A stretch of 64,000 nt of DNA from Xanthobacteraceae bacterium (lineage in GTDB: Bacteria > Pseudomonadota > Alphaproteobacteria > Rhizobiales > Xanthobacteraceae): positions 1 to 64,000 of the forward strand of contig JASHOX010000075.1 in NCBI GenBank assembly GCA_030038415.1. Direction: 5' to 3'. The notes under the pieces are model-generated. The model searched no databases and had not been told where the DNA came from. It worked only from the letters and a program-made list of their open reading frames with translations. Of the stretch, positions 45,964 to 54,156 are shown one piece after another. The position numbers were made by a program, and so were the translations under genes. The stretch's first letter is position 1; each line of letters opens with the position of its first letter.

Positions 45964-46645
45964 TCGATTCCGCGCCTTCTGCTGGATTCCCGCTTGCGCG
46001 GGAATGAGCGGATTGATGCTGCTGCTTTCCGGCTTTGCCGCCGATGCCGCGGGTCCCGGCTATTTCGGTTACGGCAAACCGGCGACGCCGGCCGAGATTG
46101 CCGGCTGGAATATCGACGTGCACGGCCAGGACGGCGTCGGACTGCCCGACGGCAAAGGCACCATCGACCACGGGGCTGATGTCTTTGCCCAGCAATGCGC
46201 CGCCTGCCACGGCACTTTCGGCGAAGGCGAAGGCCGCTACCCAAAACTGATGGGCGGCGAAAGCACGCTCAAGGGCGACCGTCCGGAGCCGAGCGTCGGC
46301 AGCTATTGGCCATACGTGCCCACTTTGTTCGACTATATCAACCGCGCTATGCCGCTTTCCGCGCCGCACACATTGTCCGCCGACGACGTCTATGCCGTGG
46401 TGGCCTATATCCTCAACTTCAATAATATCGTGCCTGCCAACTTCGTCGCCGATCGCGATAGTCTGCCCAAGGTGAAAATGCCAAATCGGAACAATTTCAC
46501 ATGGAAGGACCCGCGTCCCGACACCGCAGCCAAAGAGTGCATGAAAGATTGCGTCGATCCCAAGGCTGTGAAAATCATCTCATCCGCGGAGGGCAAGGAC
46601 CTGACGCCTAAGACGACCGGTCCGCTCGACACTATGGGGAATTAG
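45947..46645 (+). CDS. soxD: SoxD cytochrome c subunit (monohaem)
   Basis: The product has 232 residues with the ATG at 45947 inside the soxC end. The N-terminal signal peptide contains the segment CWIPACAGM, the usual translation of a mobile palindromic repeat. One haem motif CAACH (in QQCAACHGTFGEGEGRYPKL) is present; a C-terminal KECMKDC pair has no His, so there is no second haem. Long SoxD proteins such as that of Paracoccus carry two haems; this is the short form. It transfers electrons from SoxC. Confidence 0.92.
   Translation: MSSSANRFRAFCWIPACAGMSGLMLLLSGFAADAAGPGYFGYGKPATPAEIAGWNIDVHGQDGVGLPDGKGTIDHGADVFAQQCAACHGTFGEGEGRYPKLMGGESTLKGDRPEPSVGSYWPYVPTLFDYINRAMPLSAPHTLSADDVYAVVAYILNFNNIVPANFVADRDSLPKVKMPNRNNFTWKDPRPDTAAKECMKDCVDPKAVKIISSAEGKDLTPKTTGPLDTMGN
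45986..46005. repeat. REP-like palindromic repeat inside soxD
   Basis: ATTCCCGC (45986-45993), TTGC, GCGGGAAT (45998-46005) with flanking CTGG and GAGCGG match the common intergenic 'ctggattcccgc...gcgggaatga' palindrome of many proteobacteria. Here it lies in the signal-peptide codons of soxD and just after the soxC stop. It is the only copy I noticed in this window. Confidence 0.75.
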
Positions 46646-46679
46646 CCCAGTGACGCTAGAAGCCACGCGGGAGGACGCG

Positions 46680-47072
46680 ATGCAGGGCGGACGCAAGTCT
46701 GCGGGATTAAAGTCCGCGCGAATGTGGGCGATCATCGCCGGCGTCGTGCTAAGCGCAGTACCGGTTGCGGGCGCAGCGATCGCTCAGCCGACAGCTGTGC
46801 AAGCATCCATGCCGGGCGAGGCGCTGGCCTTCGACCGCAGCAAGGGCAACTGCCTGACCTGCCATGAGATCAAAGGCGGCGATGCGCCAGGCAATGTTGG
46901 TCCCCCACTCGCCGATATGAAGAGCCGATATCTCGATCGCAAGGAACTCGCGGCGATCATCTTCGACGAGACCAAGCGTAACCCGCTCACCGTGATGCCG
47001 CCGTTCGGACGAAACCTTATTCTCACCAAGCAGGAAATCGAACAGGTCATCGACTTCCTTTACACGCGATAG
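46680..47072 (+). CDS. soxX: SoxX monohaem cytochrome c
   Basis: The product has 130 residues; GGGAGGACGCG precedes the ATG at 46680. An N-terminal signal ends near AGAAIAQP. The haem motif is CLTCH (NCLTCHEIKGGDAPGNVGPP), and the axial Met lies in LTVMPPFGRN. It pairs with SoxA to load thiosulfate onto SoxY. A GTG at 46650 is an unlikely earlier start. Confidence 0.92.
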   Translation: MQGGRKSAGLKSARMWAIIAGVVLSAVPVAGAAIAQPTAVQASMPGEALAFDRSKGNCLTCHEIKGGDAPGNVGPPLADMKSRYLDRKELAAIIFDETKRNPLTVMPPFGRNLILTKQEIEQVIDFLYTR

Positions 47073-47087
47073 GAGCGCCGCGGCGAA

Positions 47088-47609
47088 ATGGACAACAATA
47101 ATTCGAGCAGAGAGACGAGCGAGCGATCCGGGCCGACACGGCGCGTGATCGTGCAAGGTGCGATTGCCGGGAGTCTGGCCGGCTTGGGCTTGGCTGGCGT
47201 CGCACCGTTAAGCCGGGCGCGCGCGGCCGCCGACGCATCCAAGTGGCCGAAAGATGCTTTCGCTCAGAAAACCGAAGCCGACGCAATCAAGGCGCTTTAC
47301 GCCGGCAAAATGCCGGAAGCATCGGACAAGGTCAATCTCGACGCGCCGGAAATCGCCGAGAACGGCGCTGTGGTGCCGATCTCCGTCTCCACAACCCTTC
47401 CTGACGTTACTTCGATCGCCATTCTGGTTTCTGAGAATCCGTTTCCGCTGGCCGCGAACTACCCGATTCAACCTGGCACGTCGCCGATGGTGGCCAATCG
47501 GCTGAAAATGGCCAAGACCAGCAAAGTGATCGCGCTGGTCGCCTCCGGGGATAAAGTGTTCAGCGCGAGCAAAGAAGTTAAAGTGACGGTCGGCGGCTGC
47601 GGCGGCTGA
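47088..47609 (+). CDS. soxY: SoxY sulfur carrier protein
   Basis: The product has 173 residues. A twin-arginine leader (TRRVIVQGAIAGSLAGLGL) is present. The C-terminus is the diagnostic GGCGG swinging arm, whose Cys carries the sulfur intermediates. SoxYZ is exported as a complex. The soxZ gene starts 25 bases later after AAAGGAAAATTCG. Confidence 0.97.
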   Translation: MDNNNSSRETSERSGPTRRVIVQGAIAGSLAGLGLAGVAPLSRARAAADASKWPKDAFAQKTEADAIKALYAGKMPEASDKVNLDAPEIAENGAVVPISVSTTLPDVTSIAILVSENPFPLAANYPIQPGTSPMVANRLKMAKTSKVIALVASGDKVFSASKEVKVTVGGCGG

Positions 47610-47634
47610 GACAAAATCAATAAAGGAAAATTCG

Positions 47635-47946
47635 ATGGCATCGACAATTCGCATACGCGCGGTTTCGAGCGGCGACACCACCGAAGTGCAGGCGCTGGTG
47701 CAGCACCCCATGGATTCCGGCTTCGTTAAGGACGCGCAAGGCAATCTCATTCCACCGCATTACATCCAGGTGGTGGAGTTCGAGCACGCTGGCAAGGCGG
47801 TCTTTACCGCTTATTGGGGCCCCGCAGTTTCCAAGGATCCCTACATCAAGTTCAGCTTCAAGGGCGCGCAGAAGGGTGACGACCTGACAGTCAGCTGGGT
47901 CGACAACAAAGGCGCAACCGATTCACTGGTCGGAAAAATTCAATAA
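47635..47946 (+). CDS. soxZ: SoxZ, partner of SoxY
   Basis: The product has 103 residues with no signal peptide, as expected because it travels with SoxY. The family pattern VQALVQHPMDSGFVKDAQGN and HYIQVVEFEHAGKAVFTAYW is clear. It forms the SoxYZ heterodimer on which all Sox reactions take place. Confidence 0.96.
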   Translation: MASTIRIRAVSSGDTTEVQALVQHPMDSGFVKDAQGNLIPPHYIQVVEFEHAGKAVFTAYWGPAVSKDPYIKFSFKGAQKGDDLTVSWVDNKGATDSLVGKIQ

Positions 47947-47982
47947 AGCGGGAATGCGCCATTGAACGGAGGGAGGACGTCC

Positions 47983-48825
47983 ATGCGTCGCGCAGTCTCG
48001 CTGGCACTTGCGCTGTTCTGTCTGGCTGCGCCGCCGGCGTCGGCAGCCGATACCGTCAATCCGAAGGCCGATTTCAAGGCGTTCCGCGATTACTTCACCA
48101 AACGCTTCCCCAACGTGCCGTTGAACGATTTCGTCAACGGTCCCTATTCGATGGACGCCGAGCTGCGCAAGCAGTGGGTGGAGATCGATGCGTTTCCACC
48201 CTACCAGTTTGCACTGGACAAGGGCAAGCAGATGTTCGACACGCCGTTTCCGAACGGCAAGACCTATGGCGATTGCTTTCCTAACAAAGGCATCGGCATC
48301 CGCCAGAACTATCCCTTTTTCGACGCCAAGTCGGGCGAGGTGATCACGCTCGACGTTGCGCTTAATCAATGCCGCCAAGCCAACGGCGAAGAGCCATTCG
48401 ACTACACCAAAGACGATATGGCGGCGCTGACGGCCTATATGGCCTACACCTCGCGCGGCAAGCTGTTCGACATCAAAATCCCGAACGATCGGCGGGCGCT
48501 CGCCGCCTATCAGAAGGGCGAAGAATATTTTTACACCCGCCGCGGCCAATTGAACTTCTCCTGCGCCAGTTGTCACGTCCAGAGTCCGGGTGACCACATC
48601 CGCACCGAGGTTCTGGCGCCAGCGCTCGGTATTGTCGCGGCGCTGCCGATCTATCGCTCCGAATGGGGCGGCATGGGGACAACGAGCCGCCGTTTGATTA
48701 CCTGCAACAGCCAAGTGCGCGGTGTGCCGCTCAAGCCTGAGGACGAGCTCTACCGCGACGTTGAATACTATCTGTCGTATATGAGCAACGGCCTACCGAT
48801 CTCCGGACCGGGTGCACGCCCATGA
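47983..48825 (+). CDS. soxA: SoxA c-type cytochrome, single-haem form
   Basis: The product has 280 residues with the ATG at 47983; GGAGGGAGGACG precedes it, which argues against the TTG at 47962. A signal peptide ends near APPASAAD. One haem motif CASCH is near residue 194 (NFSCASCHVQSPGD). At the place of the first haem of dihaem SoxA there is only YGDCFPNKG, paired with NQCRQ, so a disulfide probably replaces it. The active-site Cys that becomes a persulfide lies in LITCNSQVRG. With SoxX it joins thiosulfate to SoxY. Confidence 0.93.
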   Translation: MRRAVSLALALFCLAAPPASAADTVNPKADFKAFRDYFTKRFPNVPLNDFVNGPYSMDAELRKQWVEIDAFPPYQFALDKGKQMFDTPFPNGKTYGDCFPNKGIGIRQNYPFFDAKSGEVITLDVALNQCRQANGEEPFDYTKDDMAALTAYMAYTSRGKLFDIKIPNDRRALAAYQKGEEYFYTRRGQLNFSCASCHVQSPGDHIRTEVLAPALGIVAALPIYRSEWGGMGTTSRRLITCNSQVRGVPLKPEDELYRDVEYYLSYMSNGLPISGPGARP

Positions 48826-48845
48826 TGGTATGGAGAGGAATTCAT

Positions 48846-49154
48846 ATGCCTGCTTTGATGAGGCTCGCCGTCGTCCTCTTCGCTACAGGGTTGGCGACCG
48901 CGGCATTGGCTGCATCGGCCGACGGCTTCAAGGCGGCCTACGCCAAAGCGGAAGCGGCGGAAAATCAAGCCGGCGCGCTCAAGAACCAGTGGACCACCAC
49001 GGAAGCCGAACTTAAGGCGGCAAAAAAGGCCGCTGATGCCGGGAATTTTAACGACGCGATCAAACACGCCCAGCAGGCCGAGGCGCTGGCCAATGCATCC
49101 ATCGCGCAAGCCAAGGAACAGGCGACGGCCTGGAAAAACGCCGTCGTTCGCTGA
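48846..49154 (+). CDS. soxK: SoxK / SoxXA-binding protein
   Basis: The product has 102 residues with the ATG at 48846 after GGAGAGGAATT. A signal peptide ends near ATAALAAS. The mature part is a short Ala/Lys helical protein (FKAAYAKAEAAENQAGALKN, then AIKHAQQAEALANASIAQAK). This position (between soxA and soxB) and sequence fit the SAXB/SoxK protein that stabilises and activates SoxAX. Confidence 0.82.
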   Translation: MPALMRLAVVLFATGLATAALAASADGFKAAYAKAEAAENQAGALKNQWTTTEAELKAAKKAADAGNFNDAIKHAQQAEALANASIAQAKEQATAWKNAVVR

Positions 49155-49181
49155 TCTGAAACCGCATCGAGGAGCATTGCG

Positions 49182-50924
49182 ATGCGTCGCCGCGACGTAT
49201 TGAAAGTTCTTGCGGCAGCGTCGCTCTCCGGCGTCGTGCCGCGTATCGGCTTGACGGCCGACGACGACCCTTACGACATCGGGCGTTTTGGCAACGCCCG
49301 TGTGCTGCACATGACCGACAGCCATGCGCAGCTTCTGCCGGTCTATTTCCGTGAGCCTAGCGTCAATATCGGCGTCGGCGCGATGGCCGGCCAACCGCCC
49401 CACCTGGTCGGCCAGGCGTTCCTTAAACATTTCGGGATCGAGCCGGGCAGCCGCGCCGCGTATGCATTCACGTTCCTCGATTATCAGGAAGCCGCCCATC
49501 GCTACGGCCGTATGGGCGGCTTTGCGCAACTGAAGACGTTGATCGATCGGCTGCGCAACGAAGCCGGTGCCGGCAATTCCGTTTTGCTGGATGGCGGCGA
49601 CCTGTGGCAGGGCAGCGGCCTTGCCGACGCCATGAAAGGGGCGGACATGGTCGACGTCGGCAATCTGCTCGGCATCGACGTGATGACCGGCCATTGGGAA
49701 TTCACCTATGGTGAGAAAATCGTGCGGCAGAATCTCGAGCGGTTCAAAGGGGAGTTTCTGGCGCAGAACGTATTCCTGACCGAGGAGGCTGCCTTCAACA
49801 ACGCGCCGGCCTTCGATTCGGCGTCCGGCCGCGTATTCAAACCGGCGACGATCAAGGCTGTGAACGGTCATCGCATCGGCATCGTCGGCCAGGCCATGCC
49901 CTATGTGCCGATCGCTCATCCCAAGCGCTTTACGCCCGATTGGACATTCGGCATCCGCGATGCGGAGCTGCAGAAAGTGGTCGACGGACTACGCCAGCAA
50001 GACAAGGTCGATGCCGTCATCCTGCTGTCGCACAACGGCATGGATGTCGATCTCAAGCTTGCGAGCCGCGTGACCGGCATCGACGTCATTCTTGGCGGCC
50101 ATACCCACGATGCGGTGCCGCACCCTACCGTGGTCGCAAATCCCACGGGAAAGACGCTGGTTACCAATGCCGGATCGAACGGAAAATTCCTCGCCGTGCT
50201 CGATCTCGATATCGGCAAGGGCGGCGTAAAGGACGTGCGCTACCATTTACTGCCGATTTACGCGAACCTCATCAAGTCCGACGGTGACATGCAGGCGCTG
50301 ATCGATCGGTTGCGCGCGCCTTATGCGGCAAAATTTGCCGAAAAGCTCGCCACCGCCGATGAACTATTGTACCGGCGCGGCAATTTCACCGGGCCGATGG
50401 ACCAAGTCATTTGCGATGCGCTGCGTCACGAGCTCGATGCGCAAATCGCGCTGTCGCCGGGCTTCCGCTGGGGCACCACTCTGTTGACCGGTCAGCCGAT
50501 CACCATGGAGGACGTGCTCGCCGAGACCGCGATCACCTATCCCGAGGTCTATGTGACGAACATGACGGGCGGCCAGATCAAGGCCGTTATGGAAGACATC
50601 GTCGATAATCTTTTCAATCCTGATCCCTATTATCAGCAGGGTGGCGACATGGTGCGCATCGGCGGCATGGATTACGCTTGTGCGCCGAACGAAAGCACGG
50701 GCAAGCGCATCTCGGACATGACACTCGACGACGGTACGGCGCTGGATGCAGATAAAAGCTACCGCGTGGCCGGTTGGGCGTCGGTTAATCCGCAAACCGG
50801 CAGGCCGATCGGCGACGTCGTTGCCGGTTATTTGCGGGCGGAAAAGATCGTGAAAATCAAGCACGTCAATCGCGTCGTTCTCAAGGGCGTCGCCGCTAAT
50901 GCAGGGTTTGACCGCGGAGGCTGA
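49182..50924 (+). CDS. soxB: SoxB thiosulfohydrolase
   Basis: The product has 580 residues. A Tat-like leader (MRRRDVLKVLAAASLSGVVP) is followed by the dimanganese site residues: HMTDSHAQLLPVYFREP, LDGGDLWQGSG, GHWEFTYGE, LLSHNGMD and GGHTHDAV. It hydrolyses the thiosulfonate on SoxY to release sulfate. The C-terminal 5'-nucleotidase domain is complete. It is the last canonical sox gene; the DsrE-like gene starts 5 bases later. Confidence 0.96.
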   Translation: MRRRDVLKVLAAASLSGVVPRIGLTADDDPYDIGRFGNARVLHMTDSHAQLLPVYFREPSVNIGVGAMAGQPPHLVGQAFLKHFGIEPGSRAAYAFTFLDYQEAAHRYGRMGGFAQLKTLIDRLRNEAGAGNSVLLDGGDLWQGSGLADAMKGADMVDVGNLLGIDVMTGHWEFTYGEKIVRQNLERFKGEFLAQNVFLTEEAAFNNAPAFDSASGRVFKPATIKAVNGHRIGIVGQAMPYVPIAHPKRFTPDWTFGIRDAELQKVVDGLRQQDKVDAVILLSHNGMDVDLKLASRVTGIDVILGGHTHDAVPHPTVVANPTGKTLVTNAGSNGKFLAVLDLDIGKGGVKDVRYHLLPIYANLIKSDGDMQALIDRLRAPYAAKFAEKLATADELLYRRGNFTGPMDQVICDALRHELDAQIALSPGFRWGTTLLTGQPITMEDVLAETAITYPEVYVTNMTGGQIKAVMEDIVDNLFNPDPYYQQGGDMVRIGGMDYACAPNESTGKRISDMTLDDGTALDADKSYRVAGWASVNPQTGRPIGDVVAGYLRAEKIVKIKHVNRVVLKGVAANAGFDRGG

Positions 50925-50929
50925 ACACG

Positions 50930-51421
50930 ATGACTTGCGTTCGCATGAACACTGCGGCGCCGATTGCTGGCGCACTGGCTGCCGTTTGCACGCTGTCGTT
51001 ATTGGCGACGATCCAACCGCGCCACGCCGCGGCAGCCGAGAACAGCACGCTCGCCGACAAGCCTTTCGCCGACCACCATCTCGCCCTGCAGCTCTCCGAC
51101 GACGACGACAAAAAGCAGCGCCTGGTCATCAGCGTGGCTTTCAACCTGCTCAAATTCTACAGTCCGGACAGGATCGCAATCGAGGTCGTGACATTCGGGC
51201 CGGGCATCGCGCTGCTGCGCGCCGACAGCTCGAACCGCAAGTTGGTCGACAGCCTAGTGGCGCAAGGCGTGAAATTCGATGTTTGCATGAATACGGTCGA
51301 GACCATCGAGCGGGAAACCGGACATCGCGTGCCGCTCAATCCGAATGCCGAGCCGGTCGAAGCCGGAGTGGCTCAAATTCTCGCCCTCACCGAAAAGGGC
51401 TACACGCTCGTCCGTCCATAA
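50930..51421 (+). CDS. Secreted DsrE-family protein (first copy)
   Basis: The product has 163 residues. A signal peptide ends near HAAAAEN. The DsrE/F-like fold (COG1416 type) shows VVTFGPGIALLRADSSNRKL and one Cys in KFDVCMNTVETIER, the position used as sulfur acceptor in DsrE proteins. DsrE is normally cytosolic; export is the notable point. It is 5 bases after soxB and 16 before the second copy, so it is translated with the Sox proteins and may carry sulfur in the periplasm. Confidence 0.82.
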   Translation: MTCVRMNTAAPIAGALAAVCTLSLLATIQPRHAAAAENSTLADKPFADHHLALQLSDDDDKKQRLVISVAFNLLKFYSPDRIAIEVVTFGPGIALLRADSSNRKLVDSLVAQGVKFDVCMNTVETIERETGHRVPLNPNAEPVEAGVAQILALTEKGYTLVRP

Positions 51422-51437
51422 ACCAGCGGGAAAAATC

Positions 51438-51899
51438 ATGATTGCGAGCACTCGAACCGTCGTCGTTGCGTTTGCTGTCTGCCTCCTGGCGGTGTGCGGC
51501 GCGCACGCCCAAGGCGGCAAGCCGCATCGCATTGCCATCCAAGTCGATCAGAACGATCCCGCGGTGATGAACCTCGCGCTCAACAATGCCGAGAACATCA
51601 TCGAGTACTACCGCGACAAGGGCGAGGACGTCGATGTCGAGATTGTCGCCTACGGACCGGGATTGAACATGCTGCGGGCCGACACCTCGCCAGTGAAGGA
51701 CCGCATCGCCCAGATAGCGAGCACCGACGCTAGCTTCCCGGCGAAGATTGCATTTTCCGCCTGCCACAACACTCTGCAGGGCATGGAAAAGCGCGAGGGT
51801 CACGCCATCGCCATCGTTCCGCAGGCCAAAATCGTGCCGGCTGGCGTGGTGCGGCTCAGTGAACTTGAGGAGCAGGGTTGGAGTTACATCCGGCCCTAA
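51438..51899 (+). CDS. Secreted DsrE-family protein (second copy)
   Basis: The product has 153 residues with the ATG at 51438 after AGCGGGAAAAATC. A signal peptide ends near GAHAQGG. It is a distant homologue of the preceding protein: VEIVAYGPGLNMLRADTSPV and one Cys in AFSACHNTLQGMEK, then both proteins end in a similar way (QGWSYIRP and KGYTLVRP). A two-member sulfur relay or heteromer is possible. Its stop overlaps the convergent PadR gene by four bases. Confidence 0.84.
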   Translation: MIASTRTVVVAFAVCLLAVCGAHAQGGKPHRIAIQVDQNDPAVMNLALNNAENIIEYYRDKGEDVDVEIVAYGPGLNMLRADTSPVKDRIAQIASTDASFPAKIAFSACHNTLQGMEKREGHAIAIVPQAKIVPAGVVRLSELEEQGWSYIRP

Positions 51900-52531
51900 T
51901 TTGACCGGTTGCGCACGAGCCTGGTCGAACCCGCGATTCGTAACGTGTTCTTGGCCGACGCTCCACGGCGGTGCCGGCGTAGTTTCACCAGTCGCGTCTC
52001 GCGGTCGCCGTCACCAAGGAATCGGACCAGCTCTTGCTCCATGGCCCGATACTGGGCAACTTTGATGCGAAGCGAAAGGAGCTGGAACCGCCGCGCTTCG
52101 TGCTTGCTGCCCGGGTGCGCGTTGATGCGGGCTTCGGTCGCTTCCATGTAAGCGCGTTCGCGTCGTATGCGCTCCAGATAAGAGCCAAGCTCGCGCCTGA
52201 TAACCTTTTTACTGGCAAAGTTTCCGAAAAAGATGCGCAGCAGAACCTCGTCGCGCGTCACCGAGGCGCGGATGGGCTCGCTCATGAATTCTTCGAGCCT
52301 GGCCCGACCGCGGGCGGTGATGGTGTGGATCTGCTTGTCCGGCTTGCCGTCCTGCGCTAGCGACCGGCTGGTGATGCAACCTTCCTCCCGCAGCTTATGC
52401 AGCGTGTTGTAGATTTGCGGACCGGTGGCGTTCCAGATGAAATAAGTCGAGCGACTGATCGCGCGCTTGAGATCGTACCCCGACGCCGGTTCCACCGCCA
52501 GCAAGCCGAGGAGCGCGAAGCGAAGCGACAT
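51896..52531 (-). CDS. PadR-family transcriptional regulator
   Basis: The product has 211 residues. The winged helix is MSLRFALLGLLAVEPASGYD, LKRAISRSTYFIWNATGPQI, then YNTLHKLREEGCI and KQIHTITARGRARL. A helical C-terminal dimerisation domain follows (ELGSYLERIRRERAYMEATE). PadR repressors respond to aromatic or related effectors. It is the last gene of the SDR-MBL-PadR unit and a natural candidate for binding the palindrome at 54184. Confidence 0.88.
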   Translation of the reverse strand: MSLRFALLGLLAVEPASGYDLKRAISRSTYFIWNATGPQIYNTLHKLREEGCITSRSLAQDGKPDKQIHTITARGRARLEEFMSEPIRASVTRDEVLLRIFFGNFASKKVIRRELGSYLERIRRERAYMEATEARINAHPGSKHEARRFQLLSLRIKVAQYRAMEQELVRFLGDGDRETRLVKLRRHRRGASAKNTLRIAGSTRLVRNRSN

Positions 52532-52566
52532 GTCAGCAATGCTCCGCTTGCGTCGTGGCGCGCCGC

Positions 52567-53328
52567 CTACTCATAAGCATCGGCTCCCTTACGCAGGCTA
52601 TCCCATTGTCGCGTGTCGTGGCCGCACAGAATGGTCGTGCCTGACGATTCGATGTGACGCACCTCGGCTAGCGATTTCGCTAGCGCCTCGCCGTTCCAGG
52701 TGTTGCGCGGGATGATGCCGGTATCGAGCGTCTCGCGCAGGCTCACGGTATCGCCGGCCAGCAGAAACGTGCCGCTGCGATCGAGCCGCGCCAAGGCGCC
52801 AAGCGAACCGGGCGTATGGCCCGGGAGCGGCAGCAGCACGATGCGGCCGTCGGCAAAAAGATCGCGCTGGCCTGTGAGCTCGTCGATCGGCATCGGCTGA
52901 TCCCAATCGGCGGCAAGATAGCCGGCCGCCTCGCTACCGGGCGCGCGAGCGGCGGCGAGCTCATCGGCGTGGATCATGAATGTCGCCTTGCGGAAAAACG
53001 CATTGCAACCGCAATGGTCGGGATGCAGGTGCGAATTGATCACCACATCGATATCGTCGGGGCTGAGCCCAAGCGCGGCAAGGCCCGTTAAAACGTGCTC
53101 GCCGGGCTGCATGATCGGAATCATGAGTTTGGCAAGTCCGCCCCAACGTCCTTCCGGATCTTCCGGCACTGTCGGATGGCAGCCGGTATCGAACAAAACG
53201 TTACCCTGAGCATGCCGCAACAGCGCGCTTGAGACCGGAAGCTCGATGGTCTCGCTGCGCTCGGCCACGGGCAGGAAAATGCTCTTGCGCATGCGCAGCC
53301 GGCCGCAAGACAATAGATGCATCTTCAT
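52567..53328 (-). CDS. Metallo-beta-lactamase-fold hydrolase, N-acyl-homoserine-lactonase-like
   Basis: The product has 253 residues and no signal peptide. The metal site is INSHLHPDHCGC (HxHxDH) with LLPLPGHTPGSLG, LLAGDTVSLRE and a final ILCGHDTRQWD. The pattern LLRHAQGNVLFDTGCHPTV is like the AiiA/AttM lactonase group. A lactone or ester of the neighbouring pathway is equally possible, so quorum quenching is not claimed. It lies in an operon between the SDR and PadR genes. Confidence 0.82.
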   Translation of the reverse strand: MKMHLLSCGRLRMRKSIFLPVAERSETIELPVSSALLRHAQGNVLFDTGCHPTVPEDPEGRWGGLAKLMIPIMQPGEHVLTGLAALGLSPDDIDVVINSHLHPDHCGCNAFFRKATFMIHADELAAARAPGSEAAGYLAADWDQPMPIDELTGQRDLFADGRIVLLPLPGHTPGSLGALARLDRSGTFLLAGDTVSLRETLDTGIIPRNTWNGEALAKSLAEVRHIESSGTTILCGHDTRQWDSLRKGADAYE

Positions 53329-53376
53329 GGCGAGTGCCTAAAACCGTAACCCCGTGCAGTTGGCCATGGCAAGCGC

Positions 53377-54129
53377 TTACACCATGCAATAGCCGCCGCT
53401 GACACTGATCACCTGGCCGGTGATCCAGCCGCTGCGCGGCGAAGCCAATAACGCGACGGTGGGCGCGATGTCGTCCGGGCGGCCAAGCCGCCGCACCGGA
53501 TAAAGCCGGACCAGCTTGTCGCGATTGGCATTAAGCCATTCCGGATCGTGACCGGTCTCGACCAGACCGAGCGAGACGGTGTTGGCGGTGACGCCGGCAC
53601 GGCCCATTTCTCGCGCCAGCGATTTCATCAAGATAATGACGCCGGCGCGTGCGGCGCCGACGATGGACAGTCCCGATTCACCGACGCGCGAGGAGTCGCC
53701 GACGATGGCAATGATCCGCCCGTCGCCGGCCTTTTCCAGGTGCGGGCCCGCGGCGTGGCAGAGTTGTATAGTGCCGAGGAGATTGACGTCGATCTGGCTG
53801 CGCCATTCTGCGGGCGTGGTGTCCTTGAACGGCTTGCGGATTGCGAGTCCGGCATTGTTCACCAGGATATGGAGGCCGCCGAAATCGGCGACGATCTGCG
53901 CAATCATCGCCTGCACTGAGGCGTGGTCGGCGAGATCGGCCCGATAGGAACTCGCCTTGCCGCCTTGGGCATGAATTTCGGCAACGACAGCCGCCGCCTC
54001 GTCGGCCGCATCCCGGTAATTGACTGCGACCGCGGCGCCTTCCGCCGCGAGCGTAAGCGCGATTTCCCGGCCCACGTCGCGGGTGCCGCCGGTGACCAGC
54101 GCCACACGCCCTTTCAGTTGCAAATCCAT
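53377..54129 (-). CDS. SDR-family protein with non-canonical active site
   Basis: The product has 250 residues. The Rossmann motif TGGTRDVG and the NNAG motif are intact and the ending GQVISVSGGYCMV is typical. The catalytic YxxxK is replaced: the segment ESGLSIVGAARAGV has Val157 where Tyr belongs and Arg161 where Lys belongs; the Ser in VGDSS is kept. The protein may bind NAD(P) without normal oxidoreductase activity, or use another acid/base. It is the first gene of the SDR-MBL-PadR unit and divergent from coxMSL. Confidence 0.82.
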   Translation of the reverse strand: MDLQLKGRVALVTGGTRDVGREIALTLAAEGAAVAVNYRDAADEAAAVVAEIHAQGGKASSYRADLADHASVQAMIAQIVADFGGLHILVNNAGLAIRKPFKDTTPAEWRSQIDVNLLGTIQLCHAAGPHLEKAGDGRIIAIVGDSSRVGESGLSIVGAARAGVIILMKSLAREMGRAGVTANTVSLGLVETGHDPEWLNANRDKLVRLYPVRRLGRPDDIAPTVALLASPRSGWITGQVISVSGGYCMV

Positions 54130-54156
54130 AACTGCGCCTTATGCCTCGTCCTTGCG

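Noticed and set aside
52567-53328. Quorum-quenching AHL lactonase as a firm call
   Set aside because: Only the general HxHxDH fold and loose AiiA similarity are visible; no luxI/luxR genes are near.
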